Source: Myxococcales bacterium (GTDB lineage: Bacteria > Myxococcota_A > Polyangia > Haliangiales > J016). Taken from it: a stretch of 7,318 bases of DNA. Shown here piece after piece: positions 1-5,211 of this stretch (position 1 is its first letter; the number at the start of each line of letters is the position of its first letter). Position numbers and translations under genes: made by a program. Location: positions 1-7,318 of the forward strand of contig JABAAV010000001.1 in the NCBI GenBank assembly GCA_014238595.1, written 5' to 3'. Below the pieces are notes generated by a model. The model was given only the letters and a program-made list of their open reading frames with translations. It had not been told where the DNA came from and did not search any database.

Positions 1-641
1 TTGCTTTGTATATGAACCCATCCACCAATTGATTGCAGTTGTGGCAAGTCGATGGTTGTTAGGCTGTTGTTGTTGATATCAACATACCCACCAATTGTTT
101 GTAGTTGTGGCATGGAGATGCTCGTTAGGTTGTCGTTACCGTCTATCCCAAAAGATCCCCCAACTGATTGTAGCTGTGGCAAGTAGATGTCCCTTGGGGT
201 GTTGTCGATTTGATGTATCCTCAAAGCTCCAGTGATTTCAGTGTAAGAACCTACCCGATTGAGATCCTCAATAGTGGTAACGTCTCCCTGCCATACCTTA
301 GGCTCTACGACCGTGGGATTCTCGGGGATGGGTTCTGTTGGCTCTACGACTGTTGGCTCTGCGACTGTAGGCTCCACTACCGGAGGCTCTGCGACTGTAG
401 GTTCTATGACTGTAGGCTCCACTACCGGAGGCTCTACGACTGTAGGCTCCACTACCGGAGGCTCTACGACTGTAGGCTCCACTACCGGAGGCTCTACGAC
501 TGTAGGCTCTACGACTGTTGGGTCTACGACTGTTGGGTCTACGGCTATTGGGTCTGATATAGATTCATCACCGCAACCAACAACAAAACCAAGACATGAG
601 ATAAGTAATAATAACCTAAGCATAGCCACACCATAACCCAT
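1..641 (-). CDS. Lipoprotein with Pro/Glu pentapeptide spacer and leucine-rich-like repeats (3' end outside window)
   Basis: An uninterrupted minus-strand frame of 213 codons runs from ATG at 639-641 to the window edge. The N-terminus has a hydrophobic run (LRLLLLISCLGFVVGC) ending in a lipobox-like V-V-G-C with Cys at about residue 23, followed by G-D-E. I infer export and lipid anchoring in the cell envelope. Residues ~31-100 are 14 tandem P-[T/P]-[V/A]-[V/I/A]-[E/D] pentapeptides, a stiff Pro/Glu spacer. From residue ~155 there are three repeats of 22-23 residues with core LPQLQSIGG and N-x-L-T, resembling receptor-L-domain/leucine-rich repeats of surface proteins; the family assignment is tentative. 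An in-frame ATG at 621-623 (M7) gives a more typical signal peptide (MLRLLLLISC), and neither start has a strong ribosome site. The 148 bases separating it from the upstream methyltransferase show no clear terminator. Ligand and function are unknown; a surface adhesion or binding role is inference. Confidence 0.8.
   Translation of the reverse strand, partial: MGYGVAMLRLLLLISCLGFVVGCGDESISDPIAVDPTVVDPTVVEPTVVEPPVVEPTVVEPPVVEPTVVEPPVVEPTVIEPTVAEPPVVEPTVAEPTVVEPTEPIPENPTVVEPKVWQGDVTTIEDLNRVGSYTEITGALRIHQIDNTPRDIYLPQLQSVGGSFGIDGNDNLTSISMPQLQTIGGYVDINNNSLTTIDLPQLQSIGGWVHIQS
342..551 (-). repeat. 15/30-bp tandem repeat coding for PTVVE/PPVVE pentapeptides
   Basis: Fourteen consecutive 15-bp units lie within the lipoprotein gene. 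At 421-510 a 30-bp higher-order unit (two pentapeptides, one with PT and one with PP) is present three times, two copies identical and the third differing at its last base. Outer units are more diverged (PTVAE, PTVIE, PTVVD, PIAVD). Because units are multiples of three, gain or loss would change spacer length without shifting frame. Near-identity of the central units suggests recent slippage or recombination. Confidence 0.9.
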
Positions 642-789
642 GTTGATCTTAGATGCAAAGTAGACATAACCACTATGTGCCAACTAAACACACACAAAAC
701 AAAGGCTAGTGTTACGCATTATCGGTATAAGGGTTAGGGGGTTAACAATCTGAGGTAAGGAACCCTAGGCGGCATTAGGTTAGTACAAG

Positions 790-1869
790 CTACTTGTTGT
801 ACTCTTCTATTGTCTCCCTAATCTCGCCCCAATTCCCCTCACCCACAACGCACCACTCCCCAAGGGCTTTGAATTTTTGATGTGTCTTCTTTTCTACTTC
901 TCTAGCCCTCTCAACATCGTCAAAGGCTTTTTGATATTCTACTTTGTAAGATCTTTCTGGGTCGGATGTTTGATAGGATTTTAAGCGTTGTCCAACATCT
1001 TTAGCAATGCCTACCTTGTAGGCGTCGGGATAGGCTGGGTTCGAGATAATATAAACATATTTTTGATCAAGGCTTTTTGATTGTCCTTTGCCCAAGTCTG
1101 TTCGTGTTGGCGCGTCTGTCAGACAAACAGGATCATGGTACCCCTTAAATAAAATCTCTTGATCATCATCCATGGATTTCTTAATCCTTGTTGTCACTAA
1201 CTCATATGCCTTGACGGACACATCGATCCCAACCCATCTCCTATCTAACTTCTCTGCGGCAACACAAGTAGTGGCACACCCACAAAACGGATCTAGCACA
1301 ACATCCCCCTTATTAGATGACGCTTTGATGATTCGCTCTAACAATTCCACCGGCTTTTGTGTGGGGTAGCCTGTCCGTTCTTTCCCTGCTGGGGGTTTTA
1401 TGTCATTCCACAAATTACCAATACCCCCACCACGGTAATCATGTAAATATTTTTTTCTTATAAGGGTTTTTGTATTATCGTGCTTTGTGACAATCTCAAA
1501 GTTACCTTTTTTATACTCTTCTTCCATACGAGTCTTACTGAGTCTCCACCCTGATGGGTGCTTGTTTTTAAAACCCCGCCACTCATAACATAGATTAGGT
1601 CTAGCCCCCATATTAGGAGTTCTCCATATATGTGCGGAATCGTTAAACCATCGCTTTCCATCTGAATCAATGTTTTTAAATTTTTTGTTGATTTCATCAT
1701 CGGTCAGGTGTCGGGTTTGCTGTTCAAAAAAACTTTGTTTACTGTCCTTACAGTAAAACAAGATAACATCGTAGTTTTTACCGTAACTTTTTGACTTGTG
1801 TTGGCTCCCTTTTTGAGTTGACGTTGCACGCTTCCAAGCTATCTCATCCTTAGAATTGTTTTTCATCAA
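790..1869 (-). CDS. Beta-class DNA methyltransferase, C-terminal part, fused to a GIY-YIG-like domain (frameshifted gene)
   Basis: This frame holds the C-terminal two thirds of a site-specific DNA methyltransferase. Visible are the EIAWKRATS stretch (residues ~9-17) that normally follows the N-terminal domain, YPTQKPVELL (~168-177), and the SAM-binding motif DPFCGCATT (~193-201) followed by WVGID. After a linker (~245-268) comes an extra ~90-residue domain: YVYII (271-275), YKVGIA (284-289), Arg295, and E-x3-H-x2-F (E326/H330/F333). That pattern fits T5orf172/MUG113 members of the GIY-YIG nuclease superfamily, so the gene may pair modification with DNA nicking or cutting (inference). The frame opens at TTG 1869 or ATG 1866 inside the preceding half, without a good ribosome site. 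Removing one base near 1852 joins the two halves into a protein of ~506 residues. N6-adenine and N4-cytosine specificity cannot be told apart here. Confidence 0.8.
   Translation of the reverse strand: MMKNNSKDEIAWKRATSTQKGSQHKSKSYGKNYDVILFYCKDSKQSFFEQQTRHLTDDEINKKFKNIDSDGKRWFNDSAHIWRTPNMGARPNLCYEWRGFKNKHPSGWRLSKTRMEEEYKKGNFEIVTKHDNTKTLIRKKYLHDYRGGGIGNLWNDIKPPAGKERTGYPTQKPVELLERIIKASSNKGDVVLDPFCGCATTCVAAEKLDRRWVGIDVSVKAYELVTTRIKKSMDDDQEILFKGYHDPVCLTDAPTRTDLGKGQSKSLDQKYVYIISNPAYPDAYKVGIAKDVGQRLKSYQTSDPERSYKVEYQKAFDDVERAREVEKKTHQKFKALGEWCVVGEGNWGEIRETIEEYNK
1849..1869 (-). other. Single-base frameshift joining the two methyltransferase halves
   Basis: On the minus strand the upstream frame reads GAT GAA AAA CAA TTC TAA. 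Dropping the T of that stop (plus-strand A1852) gives TTC AAG GAT GAG ATA GCT TGG, coding DEKQFKDEIAW. This has the same spacing as the family pattern (G/D-E-K-N-F-x-N/D-E-I-x-W). Losing one A from the preceding A5 run would also restore frame but fits the family spacing less well. A mutation or a sequencing error is most likely. The TTC-TAA context is not a favourable +1 slip site, since Phe-tRNA would re-pair on TCT. Confidence 0.8.
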
Positions 1870-2311
1870 AGATACAATCCATAAGAAGCTTTAGGTAGTG
1901 ACTCATGGTCTGATCACAATGGAGGTAAATACTCCCCGTATCCGCAAGCACTCGGTGACACTCAACCAATCGGATCGCCATATAGGCTAAGTAACAAAAA
2001 TTATACGAGCCTTTCCCCTCAATAACTTTCACCGATTCCAGTAAGTGATGTATGTTGTAGTGGTCTTCTTTGATTGTATTAAGCCACCCATCTTTGACGT
2101 CCTCCTCCTTAAAGATATCAGAGAAGCTAGCTCCTTCGGCACTCGTGCCTATCGGTGCAGTAAACAGCTTCTTTTTATTAAAGGGTGGATCAAGATAAAT
2201 AAGATCGATGCTCTTACTATTAATTCCCACTAAGACATCTAAGTTATCCTTGCAGAATATCGTTCTGTTTTTTACGTTTAATTCACCCATGTTGAATATT
2301 TGATAGCACAT
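1850..2311 (-). CDS. Beta-class DNA methyltransferase, N-terminal part (frameshifted gene)
   Basis: The 153-residue frame carries the catalytic half of the methyltransferase. SKSIDLIYLDPPF (residues 32-44) includes motif IV DPPF, the base-flipping/catalytic tetrapeptide. SIYLHCDQTMSHYLKLLMD (127-145) is the conserved stretch after it. Motif IV preceding the SAM-binding motif (in the next frame) defines the beta order. Translation ends at TAA 1850-1852, exactly where homologues continue into a segment like N-E-I-V-W-K-R; here K-D-E-I-A-W-K-R follows in the shifted frame. The start ATG at 2309-2311 directly abuts the TAG of the upstream RHH gene, suggesting translational coupling; ATG 2288-2290 (MGELNVKN) is an alternative. 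Alone this fragment lacks the SAM-binding motif and should be inactive unless it complements the downstream half. Confidence 0.8.
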   Translation of the reverse strand: MCYQIFNMGELNVKNRTIFCKDNLDVLVGINSKSIDLIYLDPPFNKKKLFTAPIGTSAEGASFSDIFKEEDVKDGWLNTIKEDHYNIHHLLESVKVIEGKGSYNFCYLAYMAIRLVECHRVLADTGSIYLHCDQTMSHYLKLLMDCIFDEKQF

Positions 2312-2575
2312 CTACCGTGTTAATTCACGGGTACGCTTATAGATAAAGCCTCGTAGTTCAGATTCCATTGATACGCTGTTTTTTAGGCACGCAATCCTAA
2401 AGCTGGTGCGTGCTTCTTTTGATATTCGCAATGACACCCTAGCATCAAGAGCAGATACAGACGTTGCTAATTGGCTATTATCCGAACCATGCCCGTTTGA
2501 AATAAAAGACTCAATCTTTGCATCTTGTGCTTTTGTTGTTTTTCTAACTGGTTTTTTTATTTGTTTTCTTGCCAT
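2312..2575 (-). CDS. Ribbon-helix-helix DNA-binding protein, probable ParG/CopG-like partner of ParA
   Basis: This small basic protein has 87 residues. The N-terminal ~20 residues are Lys/Arg-rich (MARKQIKKPVRKTTK), followed by a polar linker. Residues ~45-86 (ARVSLRIS, then two predicted helices ending RTRELTR) fit a ribbon-helix-helix fold: a beta strand that would contact DNA as a dimer, then a helix pair. Its size, disordered basic tail and position right after a ParA gene match the centromere-binding partner of type Ib partition systems such as ParF-ParG, which also represses its own operon. The gene overlaps the end of parA by 32 bases and has its own clear ribosome site (AGAGGA, 5 bases before ATG). 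Its TAG is immediately followed by the methyltransferase start. No lesion is visible. A plain CopG-type repressor is the alternative. Confidence 0.7.
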   Translation of the reverse strand: MARKQIKKPVRKTTKAQDAKIESFISNGHGSDNSQLATSVSALDARVSLRISKEARTSFRIACLKNSVSMESELRGFIYKRTRELTR

Positions 2576-3194
2576 GATATTCCTCTAATTCTTTGATAAC
2601 TACGGTTAATTCCTTGTTTGCTTCGCTGTTTGGTTTCCACTCATAAACAGTCTTACCCATGGTCAATGACTCGGCAAACACAACACGGTTACAGATAGAA
2701 GCACCAAGAACATCAAGTCCGTGGCTTTCGACGTGTTCCCTGATGTCGCTGCCTAAAACCGTGCCGCTAATTCTTCGATTAATCACAAAGACGGCTTGTA
2801 TGTCTTCCCGTATTTCCTGAATCTCTGAGATTTGCGTCACCGTGGCGGCACTTGCCCAATCCGACAAGCCCGACGGTTCAACAGGGATAGCGACCAGATC
2901 CGATGCAGCTACGATTGACCGATTCAAAGCGTCTGAGCGTGGCGGTGCATCTATAACAACCAGATCATAATTACGGCTAAAGTCTGTTAGTTCTTTCCTG
3001 ATATTGGGTCGAGTGAGTGACACCACCCCAAACGGGACACTATCCCGCAAAGCTGCCCACTCATTGCATGACCCCTGAACATCCGCATCAACCAATAATA
3101 CAGATTGCCCTTATCTAGCATAATAATCAGCTGTGCTACTACTAAGCGTAGTCTTACAAACTCCGCCCTTTTGGTTCATGAAAGATAGGATCAT
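2544..3194 (-). pseudogene. parA: ParA-type partition ATPase, interrupted by an in-frame stop
   Basis: Read from ATG 3192-3194 this is a 216-codon ParA/ParF-length ATPase with one internal TAA (codon 28, 3111-3113). Before the stop lies the deviant Walker A motif, N-Q-K-G-G-V-C-K-T-T (residues 7-16). After it, in the same frame, come G-Q-S-V-L-L-V-D-A-D-V-Q-G-S (Walker A', ~29-42), the Walker B-like YDLVVIDAPP (~76-85), and VAIPVEPSGLSDW, as in plasmid and orphan ParAs. Relatives commonly read A-R-Q-G-Q here, so CAA to TAA is the simplest lesion. Cys13 replaces the usual Gly; Ala is tolerated there in some ParAs, so this alone does not prove loss. Reinitiation at TTG 3095 would give a 183-residue product without the P-loop, unlikely to hydrolyse ATP. 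ParA proteins segregate DNA by ATP-dependent binding to the nucleoid, together with the RHH partner encoded next. Confidence 0.85.
2581..2586 (-). promoter_or_regulatory. Ribosome binding site of the RHH gene
   Basis: AGAGGA on the minus strand lies 5 bases before ATG 2573-2575. It is the best Shine-Dalgarno match in the window and sits inside the end of parA. It fixes the RHH start and would allow translation even though parA is interrupted upstream. Confidence 0.7.
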
Positions 3195-3238
3195 AAACGA
3201 TGTATACGGGCATTGTTTGAATGTCCCAAGTTTTTACT

Positions 3239-3304
3239 GCATGTCTCCATGCCTCCATGTACTCAATGCTAGCATGTCTCCATGCCTGCTTGTATCCAAT
3301 GCCT
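3239..3304. repeat. Two tandem 33-bp repeats with internal dyad, candidate operator/centromere
   Basis: Units at 3239-3271 and 3272-3304 match at 27 of 33 positions; the first 16 bases (GCATGTCTCCATGCCT) are identical. Each contains the inverted repeat GCATG-TCTC-CATGC (3239-3252 and 3272-3285). The array starts 45 bases before the parA start. Tandem dyads spaced by about three helical turns suit cooperative binding by an RHH dimer, but binding is inferred from position only. Confidence 0.65.
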
Positions 3305-3404
3305 AGGCGTAGACGAAAAACAAGCAATTAATTATCAACTGCTTACAAGGTGTCTTTACCACTTTAAACGTCTAAGAGTTTTTAGGCTGTGAAACAAGCA
3401 ATTA

Positions 3405-3432
3405 ATTATCAAAACAGAATGGGAAATGTCAC
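3405..3432 (-). promoter_or_regulatory. Candidate parA-operon promoter, proximal copy
   Basis: On the minus strand, -35 GTGACA (3427-3432, 5/6 to TTGACA) is 16 bases from -10 GATAAT (3405-3410, 5/6 to TATAAT). It lies in repeat copy 2 and points at parA, giving a leader of roughly 200 bases that includes the 33-bp dyads. Confidence 0.45.
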
Positions 3433-3481
3433 AGACCAACAAACGTCCTTTGATTAGCGTTGACTTTTAAAGTCTATACAA

Positions 3482-3510
3482 ACTATCAAAACACGATTAA
3501 GAAATGTCAC
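3482..3510 (-). promoter_or_regulatory. Candidate parA-operon promoter, distal copy
   Basis: On the minus strand, -35 GTGACA (3505-3510) is 17 bases from -10 GATAGT (3482-3487, 4/6). It is the repeat copy 3 equivalent of the site at 3405-3432, so the promoter-like arrangement is duplicated along with the repeat. Confidence 0.35.
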
Positions 3511-3527
3511 AAGTTGTCATTTGTCCG

Positions 3528-3556
3528 TTAATACAGATTTGAAAATCCCTTAAAAT
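3528..3556 (+). promoter_or_regulatory. Weak candidate promoter for the binding-protein/hydrolase pair
   Basis: TTAATA (3528-3533, 4/6 to TTGACA), then 17 bases, then TAAAAT (3551-3556, 5/6 to TATAAT). A transcript would start near 3563, which suits translation from ATG 3611 better than from ATG 3572. Matches this weak are common in AT-rich DNA. Confidence 0.3.
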
Positions 3557-3571
3557 GCCTGCTGTGTTAGG

Positions 3572-4567
3572 ATGAATTTGATCACTATAACCTCATTCAA
3601 CATTGGCCCAATGTCTCTCTATCAATCCTATAGCTTCACACTATTAACAATAGTTCTATTACCTATATTCAGCTGTCAACAACAAGCTCCCTCGACAGTA
3701 CAAACAAAAATCCCAACACGTGTGATCACATTAACGCCATCCAATACCGAATTGGTTGCAGCCATTGCAGGCGTTGAGGTGTTGGTCGGACGTGATCGTT
3801 TTTCTACAGAACCTCCTGCCGTAAAATCAATCCCTGTTGTTGGCGATTTTTTTCGTCCCAATATCGAACATGTTGTAAGGATTGCCCCAGATATTGTCAT
3901 TTTAGACCAAGCACAACAACGTGCCAAACAACAACTTCATCACGTTGGAATTTCAACATTGATGTTGCCAATGAACCAAGTAAAGGATTTGCGAAACAAT
4001 CTTCGAATCTTAGGTAATCTGTTTCACAAAAAAACTCAAGCAACCAAGCTGATTGCAACAATCGATCATGCTATTGAACAAGCACAGGTCTCGGTTGTAC
4101 AACAACAAAAACTTCGTGTTCTTGTTGTTGTTGACAGGGCAGAGCTACGCACTATTGTTGCAGCAGGTGCAAACACCTATCTCGATGAATTGATTCAATT
4201 AGCAGGTGCCCAAAATATCTTACCTGCCCATCTGACCGCTTACCCACGAATTGCCCTTGAGACGATTCTGCACTATAAACCCGATGTTATTTTAGACATG
4301 CACCATGACGAACATGCAACAAATACACTCGCCATCTGGGATCAACTTAAAACATTAACGCAGACCCCATGGCCGTTCCGTGTTTACGCCTTAAATCCCG
4401 ACTTATTCGCTCATCTTGGCCCTAAATTCCCCAAGGCATTGGCGCATATCACGAAACTTTTACAGGTATCTCCTGTTACGGATAAATTCATACCACCAGT
4501 ACATTCCGTGATACCATACGATTCAACATCTCGTTCAAACCTTATGCCATCCCTGCACAATCAATAA
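3572..4567 (+). CDS. Periplasmic-binding-protein lipoprotein (BtuF/FecB-like ABC transporter component)
   Basis: The protein has 331 residues from ATG 3572. ATG 3611 (M14) is an equally good or better start, giving MSLYQSYSF, a hydrophobic run and I-F-S-C (Cys35) as a plausible lipoprotein cleavage site. The mature part fits the class III (TroA/BtuF) binding-protein fold: an N-terminal lobe beginning RVITLTPSNTELVAAIAG (50-67), with GVEVLVGRDRF and VRIAPDIVIL (102-111), a connecting helix (~155-178), and a C-lobe starting LRVLVVVDRA (181-190) with PDVILDMH (237-244). Such proteins deliver vitamin B12, iron-siderophore or similar ligands to a BtuCD-type permease; the ligand cannot be read from sequence. 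No permease or ATPase gene is visible nearby. The last ~30 residues are low-complexity and extend past the usual end. Only two bases separate its TAA from the next start, implying cotranscription. Confidence 0.8.
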   Translation: MNLITITSFNIGPMSLYQSYSFTLLTIVLLPIFSCQQQAPSTVQTKIPTRVITLTPSNTELVAAIAGVEVLVGRDRFSTEPPAVKSIPVVGDFFRPNIEHVVRIAPDIVILDQAQQRAKQQLHHVGISTLMLPMNQVKDLRNNLRILGNLFHKKTQATKLIATIDHAIEQAQVSVVQQQKLRVLVVVDRAELRTIVAAGANTYLDELIQLAGAQNILPAHLTAYPRIALETILHYKPDVILDMHHDEHATNTLAIWDQLKTLTQTPWPFRVYALNPDLFAHLGPKFPKALAHITKLLQVSPVTDKFIPPVHSVIPYDSTSRSNLMPSLHNQ

Positions 4568-4569
4568 CG

Positions 4570-5211
4570 ATGTTATTCCGTAAAACATTTCCTGTAGGTC
4601 CATTACGATGTAACTGTACTATTTTAGCGTGTGAACAGACTCAAGAAGCTGTTATTATTGATCCTGGAGGTGATGCACTCGGTATTAGTCAAATCATCGA
4701 ACATCATCAACTCACAGTCAAAGCCATCATTCACACACATGCACATGTTGATCATATGTATTGCACGTCTGAAATCCATCAAGCCCATGGAGGGATCCGA
4801 TACCTTCATCCTGGTGACAAATCGTTAGCTCAAACGCTCTCAATACAAGCAGCATGGATAGGATTACCTCCTATTTCAACACCAACAATTGATACCTATA
4901 TGGAAGATGGCGATACCATTTTATTTGGACAGAAACATGCCTTAGTCCTTCACACGCCAGGGCATACGCCGGGGTCGGTTTGTTTTCATGTTGAACATGA
5001 ACAACAGCAACCGTTATTATTCGCGGGTGATACGTTATTTCATCGCAGTGTTGGACGAACCGATCTCCCTGGAGGAGACATAAAAACATTGACACATTCC
5101 ATTAAACAAAAAATATACACGCTCGAACCAGATACCTTAGTCATTCCTGGCCATGGTCCCAACACGCACATCGGCCAAGAAGCTGTTAAGAATCCTTTTG
5201 TTCAGGCGTGA
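4570..5211 (+). CDS. YcbL-type metallo-beta-lactamase-fold hydrolase (glyoxalase II-like)
   Basis: This is a complete 213-residue MBL-fold hydrolase. Metal ligands are all present: H57-x-H59-x-D61-H62 (THAHVDH), H132 in TPGHTPGS, D154 in FAGDTLF, and H195 in IPGHGP. The N-terminus (FPVGPLRCNC, then IIDPGGD) is characteristic of the short YcbL/glyoxalase II-like group, which lacks the C-terminal helical domain of classical GloB. Known relatives hydrolyse S-lactoylglutathione or related thioesters with Zn/Fe, in the cytoplasm; the actual substrate here is not determinable. The start follows the upstream stop by two bases and has no Shine-Dalgarno of its own, so translational coupling is likely. 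Its last 26 bases overlap the end of gpmI on the other strand. Confidence 0.88.
   Translation: MLFRKTFPVGPLRCNCTILACEQTQEAVIIDPGGDALGISQIIEHHQLTVKAIIHTHAHVDHMYCTSEIHQAHGGIRYLHPGDKSLAQTLSIQAAWIGLPPISTPTIDTYMEDGDTILFGQKHALVLHTPGHTPGSVCFHVEHEQQQPLLFAGDTLFHRSVGRTDLPGGDIKTLTHSIKQKIYTLEPDTLVIPGHGPNTHIGQEAVKNPFVQA

Larger units (their letters stand above)
3318..3540. repeat. Three degenerate ~75-bp direct repeats
   Basis: Copies 1 and 2 share an exact 21-bp block (3318-3338 and 3392-3412; begins AAACAAGCAATT, ends ATTATCAA) and AAACGTC 35-36 bases later (3366, 3441). Copies 2 and 3 share TATCAAAACA and GAAATGTCACA (3407-3433 and 3484-3511), then GTCC at equal offset (3445, 3523). The aligned ATTATC/ACTATC cores start at 3331, 3405 and 3482, spacings of 74 and 77. 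Diverged copies with conserved phase suggest functional sites (iterons, centromere or promoters). Confidence 0.65.
3195..3571. other. Gene-free regulatory/partition-site region between divergent parA and the binding-protein gene
   Basis: No coding frame is supported in these 377 bases. The region is filled with repeats (33-bp pair at 3239-3304, three ~75-bp copies from 3318 to ~3540), small dyads (GCCTAGGC at 3301-3308; GACTTT-T-AAAGTC at 3462-3474) and promoter-like sites on both strands. It separates the par-methyltransferase operon from the housekeeping genes. Type Ib partition systems usually keep the centromere and operator just upstream of parA, which is this position. Confidence 0.6.

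Noticed and set aside
210..636. Plus-strand open frames coding Gly/Ser/Thr- or Tyr/Cys/Leu-rich repeats
   Set aside because: They are antisense to the 15-bp repeat of the lipoprotein gene. A repeat of a multiple of three bases keeps several frames open by chance; the minus-strand frame alone has a signal peptide, lipobox and continued domain structure.
690..789. Rho-independent terminator after the methyltransferase
   Set aside because: Only short imperfect dyads such as AACCCTA/TAGGTT were found and no T-run follows on the minus strand.
1172..1369. Plus-strand 65-codon frame
   Set aside because: It is antisense to the SAM-binding and YPTQKP region of the methyltransferase, with no recognisable motif.
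1849..1869. Programmed +1 frameshifting at TTC-TAA
   Set aside because: A +1 slip would place Phe-tRNA on TCT with a mismatch at the middle base, and no Shine-Dalgarno-like stimulator as in prfB is visible. A simple insertion explains it better.
3239..3511. CRISPR array
   Set aside because: The repeats are only two or three diverged copies with non-uniform length and no regular unique spacers.
4624..5095. Short frames on both strands over the hydrolase gene
   Set aside because: Shadows of a gene whose complete set of MBL metal ligands is present in the main frame.
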